Of a stretch of 64,000 nt of DNA, positions 21,183 through 31,463 are shown in pieces. Under the pieces are notes generated by a model that was given only the letters and a program-made list of their open reading frames with translations, was not told the DNA's origin and ran no database searches. The stretch covers positions 186,001 through 250,000 of the forward strand of contig JAGFNQ010010096.1 of assembly GCA_024364735.1 (NCBI GenBank), given 5' to 3'. Numbering within the stretch: position 1 is the stretch's first letter; the number at the start of each line of letters is the position of its first letter. This DNA comes from Boesenbergia rotunda (taxonomy: Eukaryota > Streptophyta > Magnoliopsida > Zingiberales > Zingiberaceae). Position numbers and translations under genes: made by a program.

Positions 21183-21194
21183 TGGTATCAGAGC
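21183..21194 (+). other. Primer-binding site of Angela-like element
   Basis: TGGTATCAGAGC one base after the LTR end CCCAACA. Confidence 0.92.
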
Positions 21195-22912
21195 CGGTTA
21201 ATGTTCGACATAATCATATAATTGTTTTGCGAAAAACTTTATCATAATCTCAATTTTGGAAAAATTTTCAATTATGGAAATTTTCCAATTATGGAAATTT
21301 TCCAATTATTATAAATTTTAGATTTAGGAATTTCAAAGTTTGGAAATCCTCATGAAATTTCGCAAACGTTTGAAATATCCTAGTTTATGAAATTTTATGA
21401 TAATTGTGAAAACTTCCCATCTTTGGAAACTTTTCAATTTTGGAAATTTTCTTTTTTAGAAATTTTCCAATTTTGGAAATATGTAAGTTTTCTTTGTACC
21501 AGAAACTTACAATTATTCTGAAAACCTATTATGAAATCTCGCAATTTTGGGCACTTTCTTTCAAGAAAGTCTAGACAAATTTATGGACAATTAATTGACA
21601 ATTAAAATTGAGTTGGTTTTTAAATTGATAACAAAATTCTTTATTTTGGATTGAGCCTCGGGGAGCCGTCCAATTTAAAGTTAGTTGTTGTAATTTAATT
21701 TCCCAATTTTAAATGAAATTGTCATGTTTAATTTGGTTACGCTTCCGAAGCGGACCAAATTGGATTTACGACAAATTACTTTTCTTTGTGTATCTGAGCC
21801 TCAGGGAGCCACCCTTAGAAAATGATTTGTTGTAATTAATTAAATCCATGAATAAAATATGATTTAAGAGGTGATGCTCTTACATATTATTGTCTCCAAA
21901 ATTAATTAGGAAAATGGTTTCCTATAGAGTTTCTTAAATGAGATTTTCATGAAAATAATATGTGGTTGAATTAAGGGAATTGTCTCTTAATTTAATAAGA
22001 TTTGATTTAGAGAAATCAAAGTCTTAAACATATTATTTCCGAAATTGATTATGACAATTTAGGAAATTGTTTCCCAAAACAATTCCTTTAATAAAGTATG
22101 AAATTAGAATTAGGAAATCCGGTTCCTAATTCAATTCATGGGACTTGATAAATTAAGTCACATACATACTTTATTAAGGAAATCGTTAGTCATGACATAA
22201 TTATATATCATGAATGTGCTTAGAAAAGAAAGGATGAGACCCAAAACCCCTTACAAAATATTAAGGCCAACACCTTCCATTAATATGGTTAGAATCGGAG
22301 TTTTGTTTCTCATTTGGGTTGATGGCCACATCCATGCCCGGCTTGAACCTCAACATGTTCAAACCATGGAATTAGTTTATGATTAATATAGTTGGAGTCA
22401 GAGGTCAATCCTTAGTTTTGGTTGTTGGACACATCCAAGCCTGACTAAACGATTAAATGAGCTCCAACCACATTAAAACTATTTCTTGATTAATGGGTCA
22501 GCCTTAAGCTTGGAGCATCAATTTGTTGTGCCACAGCCAAGGTCGATGCAAAGAGAGGTGCAGTTGGGTGCTATGTATAATGTCACATACTTGTTAATGA
22601 GTTAACAACCCAATGATTTATGCAAACATTCAATTAGTTGATAGCATAAAGTGATAGTTACATATATGTGATATGTAATTGGTATAATTACCAATCTTCA
22701 TAGCTAAGAATAACTTGATGGCCACAGCCATGGTTGTTCTTATCTATGGTTGGATATCAACCTATTTGGAGATGTTCCTACAATCTCCCGAATTGATAAA
22801 AAAGGGTTATTCAATTTGAAAAATAAATAGGATTTTTTAATGTATATTGATACATTCTTTATCATTCTTCTCACATAAGCTCAATTTGTATTTCTAGGTT
22901 AATCACTCGATC
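21195..22912 (+). other. Leader of Angela-like element, non-coding
   Basis: AT-rich leader of 1.7 kb without a gene. Early part (21230-21500) has many GGAAATTTTC-like repeats. A good 3' splice-site sequence, TTGTATTTCTAG, lies at 22887-22898, just before the gag ATG at 22913. Confidence 0.6.
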
Positions 22913-23760
22913 ATGTCTTCTCTAAACTTGCGTTCCATTTTGGACACCAATAAACTGACTGGGCCAAACTTCATAGACTGGCTTCGAAACCTGAGGATAG
23001 TCCTCAAGGCAGAGTAGCTTGCATATGTCCTTGAAGATCAACTTCCCAACCATCCTCCAGAAGGTGCAACTCCAGACCAGCTAATGGCCTATCAGAAACA
23101 TGTGACCGATTCTGAACTTGCGAGTTGCATCATGCTAGCCTCTATGATACCTGAGCTGTAAAAGCAGCATAAGCATATGGATGCTTATACCATCATCTTC
23201 CATCTTCATGAGTTGTTTGAAGAGCAGGTGAGATCCGAAAGGTTCGAAGTCTCCAGACTCCTCTTCACCACTAAGATGCAGGAAGGCACTTCTGCCTCGC
23301 AGTTTGTGTTAAAGATGTTGGGGTACATTGAGCGACTGAGCACACTCGGTTTTGCAATGGATCATGAACTAAGTATTGACTTAATTCTGAGTTGTTTGCC
23401 CAAAAGTTATTCACAATTTATGATGAACTATCGGATGAACAAACTAGAGACTACCATTCCTGAGTTGCTCAACCTGCTGAAGACTGTGGAGCCTTCTGTA
23501 AAGCCGGATCAAAAGACGGTACTGTTAGTTGGTTCCTCGAAGAAAGGTTCTAAGAGGAAGGCCAAAGAACAGAATAAAGGGAAGAAGAAAAAGGCCAAAA
23601 AGACTGAAAAGAAACCAAAAGGAACTTGCCATCATTGTGGCAAGGAGGGTCACTGGCAAAGAAACTGTAAGGTTTATCTTGAGTCCTTGAAGAATAAGGC
23701 ATCTGATGCCCCATCCTCTTCAGGTATCTTCGTTATTGAATGTCACTCTATTTCCTCAAA
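22913..23760 (+). pseudogene. gag: Gag of Angela-like element, stops
   Basis: ATG at 22913 opens MSSLNLRSILD...LTGPNFIDWLRN, the usual Tork/Angela Gag start. In-frame stops TAG (23015-23017) and TAA (23159-23161) break it. Then comes the capsid part with SRLLFTTKMQEG and LSCLPKSY, a Lys-rich linker and a CCHC knuckle (CHHCGKEGHWQRNC, 23627-23668). The frame runs on into protease, as in single-frame copia polyproteins. Not functional as it stands. Confidence 0.88.
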
Positions 23761-25070
23761 TACCTGGGTACTTGATACTGGGTGTAGCTCACATATATGT
23801 AATGACATACAGGGGCTAAGGAATAGAAGAAGACTCGTCAAAGGAGAAGCAAATTTGCGAGTTGAAATGGAGCAAAGATTGTGTGTTGCCATCGGAACAT
23901 ATTTGCTAAACTCCCACTGGACGTGTCTTAGAATTGGATAATTGTTATTTTGTTCCTTCGTTAATAAAGAACATTGTATCTATTTCATGTTTGAATGAAA
24001 AGGGTTATCATTTAACTTTTAGTAACAATTGTTGTTACATAACTTTAAATGGCGTTCTTTATGGGAATGAACTTTGTGCAATGGTATCTACACGTTAGAT
24101 TTATCCGTGACATTTTCAATATCGAAGTTAGCAACAAACGTGCTCGAATAGATAATCGAATAGACTCCTACACTTGGCATTTCGTCTTGGCCATTAAGTA
24201 AGAAACGCATGACCGAATTACACCGATGTGGAATTCTGGAATCATTTGAACCCGGTTCATTTGATACATGCGAATCATGCTTAAAAGGCAAGATGACCAA
24301 ATTACCCTTTTCTGGAAAAGGTAATCCAGTGGGAGAATTGCTTGGTCTAATACATACTGATGTATGTGGACCAATGTCAACTCTTGCACAAGGAGGCTAT
24401 AGCTACTTCATCACCTTTATCGATGATCACTCACGATTCGGGTATGTGTTCTTGATGAAACACAAATCTGAAGCTTTTGAGAAATTCAAAGAGTTCAGAA
24501 ATGAAGTAGAGAAACAGCTTGGCAAAAGTATTAAGATACTTCGATCCGATCGAGGTGATGAATACTTAAGTCAAGAGTTTCAAGATTATCTTAGGGACAA
24601 TGGGATATTGTCCAATGGACTCCGTCGTATACACCACAGCATAATGGTGTATCTGAGAGGCGCAACCGAACCTTAATGGACATGGTTGGGTCGATGATGA
24701 ATCATGTAACTCTTCCAAAATCCTTTATGGGCTATGCACTTAAGACAGCTGTTTACTTGATAAACAGAGTCCCGACCAAGGTAGTCTCTACTACTCCATA
24801 TGAGACATGGAATAGTAAGAAACCTCACTTAACTCACCTTAAGATATGGGTTGTCCTGCTTATGTGAAGCGGACTGTATCAGACAAATTGGATGCTAAGT
24901 CTGATAAATGTCTATTTATTGGATACCCTAAGGAAACAAAGGGTTACCAATTCTATCATCCCTTGGAACAAAAGGTGTTTGTTTCAAGGCATGCTGTATT
25001 TTTGGAAAAAGAATTTCTTTTACAAGAAAACAGTGGGAGTAGTATTGAACTTGAAGAAGTTCAAGAAACT
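23761..25070 (+). pseudogene. pol: Protease and integrase, frameshifted
   Basis: Protease motif LDTGCSSHICND (DTG at 23774). A frameshift near 23870-23940 ends the first frame. Scattered frames then carry the integrase zinc region (CESCLKGKM, about 24269-24298), HTDVCGPM, FIDDHSRFGYVF and LRSDRGDEYL. A further shift falls near 24615, where TPQHNGV...ERRNRT would be expected, and another near 24850. The C-terminal part (AYVKRTVSDKLDAKSDKCLFIGYPKETKGY) follows. Order is normal for copia; the copy is dead. Confidence 0.87.
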
Positions 25071-26797
25071 CCAATAGACATTATAGAGACACCTAGTCTA
25101 GACCCACAACCAATAACTCATAATGATGAGCTATCGGTTGAACCTAAAACAACACCACTTCTACGTAGATCTGATAGGACACGCAATATTCCAGAGAGAT
25201 ACGGATTTCTCGTAAGTGAATCGAATGACGAACCTATCAGTTATGATGATGTTTTGAAAAGTTCAGAAAGGGATAAATGGCTTGAAGCCGTGAAGTCGAA
25301 AATGGATTCCATGTACGAAAATCAAGTATGGGACTTGGTTAACCCACCTGAAGGGATTAAGCCCATAGGGTGCAAGTGTGTTTTCAAGAAGAAAACAGAC
25401 AAGGAATGTAATGTTGTTACCTTTAAGGCTACACTAGTGGCAAAAGGATATCGTCAGAAACAAGGAATTGATTATGACGAAACCTATTCGCCAGTAGCTA
25501 TGCTTAAATCCATTCGGATGCTCCTGGCCATAGCAGCTCATTATGATTATGAGATATGGCAAATGGATGTGAAAACAGCATTCCTTAATGGAAACCTGCT
25601 TGAGGATGTATACATGATACAACCTGAAGGTTTCACATCGGTTGACAAAACCAAAATATGCAAGCTTCGGCGATCCATATATGGACTGAAGCAAGCATCC
25701 AGGAGCTAGAATATCCGTTTTGATGAGACAATCAAAGAGTTTGATTTCTCACAAAATCCTGACGAACCTTGTGTGTACAAGAAGGGATTGCAGTCGTATT
25801 CCTAGTATTATATGTCGATGACATATTACTTATAGGAAACGATATATCAGTCTTACAGTCGGTTAAAATTTGGTTGTCCAAAACTTTCTCCATGAAAGAC
25901 CTGGGAGAAGCAACCTATATCCTTGGGATTAGAATCTATAGAGATAGATCAAAACGGTTGCTTGGTCTTTCACAGTCTACATATATAGACCGAGTGCTAA
26001 AAAGGTTTAGCATGTCGGAATCCAAGAAAGGTTACCTTCCCATCAGGCATGGGATAAACCTTTCAAAGTCTATGTGTCCGCGCACAGAAGACGAGACGAT
26101 TTGCATGAATAAGATTCCTTATACATCCGCGATAGGATCTATCATGTATGTTATGTTATATACTAGGCCTGATGTATCGTATGCTCTGAGCGTCACAAGC
26201 AGATACCAATCTGATCCAGGAATGGATCATTGGGCGGCTGTCAAGACAATCCTCAAGTACTTGAGAAGAACTAAGGATGTGTTCCTAATATATGGAGAAG
26301 GTGATATGGTAATACGTGGGTATACAGATGCCAGTTTCCAGACAGATAAGGATGACTCTAAATCTCAGTCCGGATACGTATTTATTTTGAATGGAGGCAC
26401 AATAAGTTGGAAGAGTTCCAAACAAGACACCGTAGCGGATTCTACCACGGAAGCGGAATATATTGCAGCTTCGGAAGCAGCAAAGGAAGCAGTCTGGATC
26501 AAGAAGTTTGTCTCAGAACTTGGTGTGGTTCCAACCATTGATGAAGCAGTGTCGGTTTACTGCGACAATAATGGAGCTATTGCACAAGCAAAGGAACCAA
26601 GGTCTTTACTGCGATCCAAACATGTTCTTCACCGCTATCATCTGATCAGAGAGATTATAAGTAGGAATGATATACAAATTGAGAAAATTCCCACTGAAAG
26701 GAATTTAGCGGATCCTTTAACTAAGGTCTTGCCTCAAAGCAAGTTTGAGGGTCATGTTAGAGCCTGTGGTATTGGATACCATAGCGATTGGCATTAG
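25071..26797 (+). pseudogene. pol: Reverse transcriptase and RNase H
   Basis: RT fingers (WLEAVKSKMDSM, QVWDLVNPPEG, KARLVAKGY-like), QMDVKTAFLNGNL and GLKQASRS are readable. A TAG replaces the expected Trp at 25707-25709, and a frameshift near 25775 follows. The second half restores FLVLYVDDILLIGND (YVDD at about 25816), then the connection region and RNase H with GYTDASFQTD, STTEAEYIAAS and CDNNGAIA, ending in LADPLTK and a stop at 26797. The PPT follows after three bases. Confidence 0.9.
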
Positions 26798-26800
26798 GCC

Positions 26801-26811
26801 AAGTGGGAGTT
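26801..26811 (+). other. Polypurine tract of Angela-like element
   Basis: AAGTGGGAGTT directly before the 3' LTR, three bases after the pol stop. Confidence 0.85.
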
Positions 26812-28041
26812 TGTTAGTATTGTGAGAGAAGTGTCCTAAGGCAATCGTCTTATGAATGTAATCATTTATTTTAATAAATGAATATTCACTATTTGAGTAT
26901 ACATGTTTGTGTATTTGATTGAGATCCTAAACTCATTTACTGAATGTCCGCAATACAATTCACAGCATGAGAGAATTTGTGATGAATTCACAACTAGTGA
27001 TTATCTCTACGTGTGCAATTGTGAAGTATTGAAAATGTCCCTAGTCGATGAATTGATAAATACAAACACTATCAATTCTGTTGAGACTAGCATGGGTTAT
27101 TCTCTAATCAGTTGATTCTCACTAGCTGGAGACATTGGGATGACCGGAGATAAACATGAATGCTAGTTAAGGGAACTAGTTCATTGGAGTGACTGGCTAT
27201 AAAACTTCTTATGGTAATCTACATATAGATATGTCAATGAAGTTCTTACTGCAGCTTAAGTGCGATGTTCCTTTGACTTGCGGTGTTCAAGTCATCTTGG
27301 TCATGGAGTCTTATACTTTGACATCTTAAGCAAGCATCTCTAAGGAGGTGTAAACCCAGGATGGTTGGGTATAAGCCGAAGTGCCCGAAGATGTTTGCAC
27401 AGCCTACAAAGGATTCACCACTCCTTGCGAGGAGATGTATACCCAAGGCCTATCGTCGGATTGTTACTCGAAGCCTCTGGCCAGAGCATCACATGTTCAG
27501 AGTATGAATCTCTCAGAAACATGAGAGTAATTAGAATCCGTTGGACGAGAAAGACACTACTTGGGCTAGGTGTGACGTAGTCAGCCTAGTGGGGACTGAC
27601 ACACATAGACCGTGTCCTGAACCAAGTGGGTATAAGATGGTGAAGGGAATGGGGCACGATTCATTATAGCTGCTGAAGGGTTTCAGAATTATTTCTGAGG
27701 TCAACCGTTGATCTTTCGATTAATTGGGGATCATGATGTACTACTAGGTGCCACTCATGATCGTTCTATAATTGGTTAATTATAGACGGCCAACATAAAT
27801 CGAAAGCCTATTTAGTCACACGCACTACGAGTAATCCGAGGGATTTAAAACGAGTTGAAAATTGAATTTTCCGATCAAGAGAGATAAGTCAAATATGAAT
27901 TTTTCAGAGATGCATCGGAAGCTTAAAATGGCTAAGTCTTTTGAAGGCTTATTGGACGAATTAAATGAGTTTAATTCATACGGTCCTGGCTTGGGTTTGG
28001 CCGGCCAAAGAGGGTCCCTAAGCTCTTTGTTTGGCCGGCCA
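26812..28041 (+). repeat. 3' LTR of Angela-like element, truncated
   Basis: Aligns with the first 1.2 kb of the 5' LTR up to the GGCCGGCCAC motif; element B sequence starts abruptly at about 28042. Small differences from the 5' LTR are spread throughout, including short indels. Confidence 0.88.
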
Positions 28042-28154
28042 CATTAAAAGCAGTCAAACCATAGTCAAAGCAGTCAAATCATGTAAAACCATGGTCAAAC
28101 CAACTAAACCATGGTCAAACAATGACAAGACATCAAATTTGTCACTTCCTACAC

Positions 28155-28410
28155 ACCCCGGGCGCCCGTGACTCCTCGGGCGCCCCCCCCCCATGCCTTT
28201 ATCTTCTCTCAAGGCAAAAAGCTGCCTCTGACCCTTGACCAGGGCGCCCGGAACCACGCGGGCACCCCTATATCAGTCAAAGCAGCAAAAGCTGCAAAAT
28301 CACCCTGACCGGGGTGCCCGGGCCACTGCGGGCACCCCCAACAGCCCTAGTCACTGCCAAAGGCAGAGACCACTATCCCAGGCGCCCGAGAGCTGTCGGG
28401 CGCCCCCAAT
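28155..28410 (+). repeat. Internal GGGCGCCC palindrome array (B)
   Basis: Inverted pairs of GGGCGCCC (some decayed to GGGTGCCC by C-to-T changes typical of methylated CpG) separated by short spacers, just upstream of the TATA box. Copies the LTR U3 architecture at an internal site. Confidence 0.8.
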
Positions 28411-28418
28411 GACCTGCC

Positions 28419-28426
28419 TATAAAAG
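28419..28426 (+). promoter_or_regulatory. Internal TATA box before accessory ORF (B)
   Basis: TATAAAAG followed by GGC, 105 bases upstream of the ORF's ATG; the leader between is pyrimidine-rich. Present at the same place in A. Confidence 0.68.
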
Positions 28427-28530
28427 GGCATCCGAACCCCTTCTTCTTCCCACACAAAAAACAATCCTCCTTCCTCACTTCCTTCCTTCCAAGGAGATCA
28501 AGTGACACTTGTGCTTCCTCAATCTCAACC

Positions 28531-29796
28531 ATGCCTCCCCGGTATGATTTCTTTTATGCATTTAGAATTATTTTTTTAATTTCTTTCTTATAAGTGCATG
28601 TTTCATAACTTAGAAAACGTCGAGCAAACCAAGCGAACCCCGGTACCGAACCGAGTCCCGACCTTAGGTTCCCGACTCTAGAACTTTGTAATAAGTTTGC
28701 TCGAACAACCTACAAGCCTATCAAAACTAGCTATCTCAATAGACACTTCTTCACCCAATCTTGTCCTTTAGCCATGAATGTTATAAACTTTTATCAACTA
28801 GATAATCTAGTATTCTGCACTCATTCGATTAATACATCTTTATGTGCTGAATTCTATAATAACATAGTTAGACAGAACGATCTCATGTTTGTCACCACTG
28901 TTCAAGGGATACCCTTGTCGATCACTCCTATTTTACTAAATCGATTTCTTAGACTACGACCCTCCCAGTCCACCTTTTGTTGCTATCCACCTAGGGATCC
29001 TCCATTTGATGCTCCCTACTCCCACATTACTCTAGACACTCTCCACTCCTATTTCTATAGGGAAGCTAGACTCCCCGTAACTAGACAATTTCAGTCCGTT
29101 GACCTTCAGGTCCAGGACTACGCCCTGTACAGAGTCCTGGTCCGCTGCATATTACCACTATCCACTAGGGATGTCGCGACTATGCGACCTTTTCATGCCT
29201 TCCTTCTGTATGCTCTGATCCATCATTTAGACATTGACATTGGCCTTCACATGTTCCACGCTATTTTACATGCCTCCAGTGTCACGACTCAGGGTCGGGT
29301 ACGCACCCCCTTCTGCCACATCATCACCTCCATCCTTCATCACCACGGTCGTGACATTACCGTAGGTGAAATATCCACAATGACTGATTTTGACGAGATA
29401 GGGTTTAGGAACTTCTCTTTAGCTGGTATAGATGTATCGGCCACCGGGGTTTTGACTTGGAGACGACAGCGCGTCAGAGCTCAGATCGACTCAGACGAGG
29501 AGGTAGACGTTGACGTTGTAGATCTGGCAGCAGAGGCCCGAGCACACATAGACGAGCCCCCTCCACCGACACTGTACGAGAGAGTGACACGGCTGGAGAC
29601 ACAGGTCCAGAGCCTCCGAGAGGAAGCAGAGGCAAACCATGCTGAAGATATGGAGACAAATCTAGGCTATTACACTGACTATATGAGTGCCCTTAGAGCT
29701 GAGAGGGAGGCCAGAGACACACAGTATCACGAGATGATGGCACTATTTCAATCATGGCAGCCTGGCTCATCTGACCACCCTGGCCCTTCTTCATAG
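28531..29796 (+). CDS. Accessory ORF, Transposase_32-like, spliced, intact
   Basis: Predicted 397-residue protein from exon 1 (28531-28541, ATGCCTCCCCG) and exon 2 (28614-29796); the 72-bp intron has GTATGA and CTTAG ends, and joining restores a basic start MPPRKRRANQ. The middle (about residues 169-257: VQDYALYRVLVRCILPL, HAFLLYALIHHLDIDIG) resembles, from memory, the plant 'putative plant transposon protein' family (Pfam Transposase_32), whose biochemical role is unknown. Then come an acidic stretch (DSDEEVDVDVVD) and a likely coiled coil (about 324-350, TRLETQVQSLREEAEANH). No signal peptide or clear membrane span. It occupies the place of pol or an envelope-like gene in a Sirevirus and has its own TATA box. 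No stop or frameshift, unlike sister A. Confidence 0.78.
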
Positions 29797-31449
29797 TTAG
29801 ACTATTTCAGCATTGTACTAAGTAACTAAAACTTGACTCATGTTTGACTCTACTGGACCTCTGTTTGACCAGTTAACCTATTTTGTTTGACCACTTATTT
29901 GACTTGAGTATTTGATCTTTACTATGCTTGGTAGAATAGGTTTAGTCTACTTTTGGTTTTCTTACTACTTTGTCCATTTAAAAATCAGTTTTTAAAGTAG
30001 TTTTTTAAATGCTTTCAAAATCAGCATTTACTTAGTTTTGAAAAAGTTTGAAAAATAAAATTTTCAACTTAGTTTTATTTTCAAAACTACCCCCTTCAAA
30101 TCTAGAGCTTTTTCGCAAATGGACTTAGCCTAGGCCCTAACCCTAGAAATGCATGCACCTATAGATTTAGAAGCCAGCATCTCACAAGCACCTTAGGGTA
30201 CTTTTGATTGATAACCTAGAATGGGTTGAGATGCTTAGGTCTTTGCCTTAATTCAAGATGCTTTAAGGTAGTGCATCTGCAGTAATTAGGGCACTAAATA
30301 CAACTTACACAGTAATCAAGTTAAGTGTCAAGTTTAGAAAATCTAACTTGAACAGAACACTTAACTTGACTAACCCTAGCGAAAACTACTGTTTATAACA
30401 GTTAGTAAATAGCTAATTGGGTTAGACAGGACCCTAAAAGAGAAAATTGAAACTGATTTGGTTTAGTTCATATCCTAAATTGGCTCAGTACAGCAACTTA
30501 TGCAATTTATTATTTCTTATGCAATTTATTTATCCTGTTTTTACTATAGTTATTTGTTTTTGATATATGGCAAAGGGGGAGAGATAGGAAAGGAAAAGAG
30601 TTTAAATTTTTTTAAAATCCAAAACTTCAAACTCTATCCTTTATTCAAAAAGTACTAAGTTTTTTTAAGTATTTAAATTTTTTTTTAAATTTTCCTAAGT
30701 ACTTAAAACTTAATTTTTCAAAGTTTCCTAAGTACTTAAAACTTAATTTTTCAAATTCTCCTAAGTACTTAAAACAAATTTTTTTTAAAGTTTCCTAAGT
30801 GCTTAAAAACCAAAATTCTTTTTCAAATTTTCCTAAGTACTTTGAACTGAAATTTTCAAACAAATTTTCCTAAGTACTTTGAACTGAAATTTTCAAAATT
30901 TTCTAAGTACTTCGAACTGAAATTTTCAAAATTTTTTAAAGTATTTTGAACTGAAGTTTTCATTCAAAAATTTTCCTAAGTACTTTGAACTGAAATTTTC
31001 AAATTTTTCTAAGTACTCGAAGTTAAATTTTCAAAATTTCTCTAAGCACTCAAACTTAAGTTTTCAAAAACCCTCTAAGTATTTTAAACTTTAGTTTTCA
31101 AAAACTTTCTGAGTACTTAAACTTAAATTTTTGAAATTTTCCTTAGTACTCAAACCTAAGTTTTCAAAAATCCTTCGTGATATTTAAACTTAAGTCTTCA
31201 ATGTGTCTATGTATATTGAAACTTAAACTTTCTACAAAGTGCACAACCAAAATTATTTTGGAAAATACAAAGTCTCTGTTGAAAATTACTCTAAGCAAAA
31301 TTAAAACATCTTTAGACTTAGAAGTTATTTTCAAAAACCCACGAACATTTGAAAATCTAGGGGGAGATTCCTTCCAGGGGGAGGAAATGAAATCTCATCT
31401 TTATATGCTCTGATTAACTTAACTATTTGAACCAGGGTTGCCATAAATC
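29797..31449 (+). repeat. Non-coding 3' region of element B
   Basis: First part is unique and shared with A and D. Second purine tract AAAGGGGGAGAGAT at 30572-30588. About 30650-31170 is a degenerate tandem array of CTAAGTACTT plus ACTGAAATTTTCAAA-type units. No gene. Confidence 0.75.
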
Positions 31450-31463
31450 AAAAAGGGAGAGAT
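31450..31463 (+). other. Polypurine tract of element B
   Basis: AAAAAGGGAGAGAT abutting the LTR start TGTTGG. Confidence 0.88.

Larger units (their letters stand above)
18915..28041 (+). mobile_element. Angela/Tork-like copia element, degenerate
   Basis: 5' LTR (18915-21181), PBS (21183-21194), gag and pol as one broken reading frame (22913-26797), PPT (26801-26811), 3' LTR truncated (26812-28041). LTR length, the LTR start and the gag-pol layout fit the Angela (BARE-like) side of Ty1/copia. It sits between inverted Sirevirus copies A and B. Many stops and frameshifts and visible LTR-LTR divergence indicate an old insertion. Confidence 0.85.
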
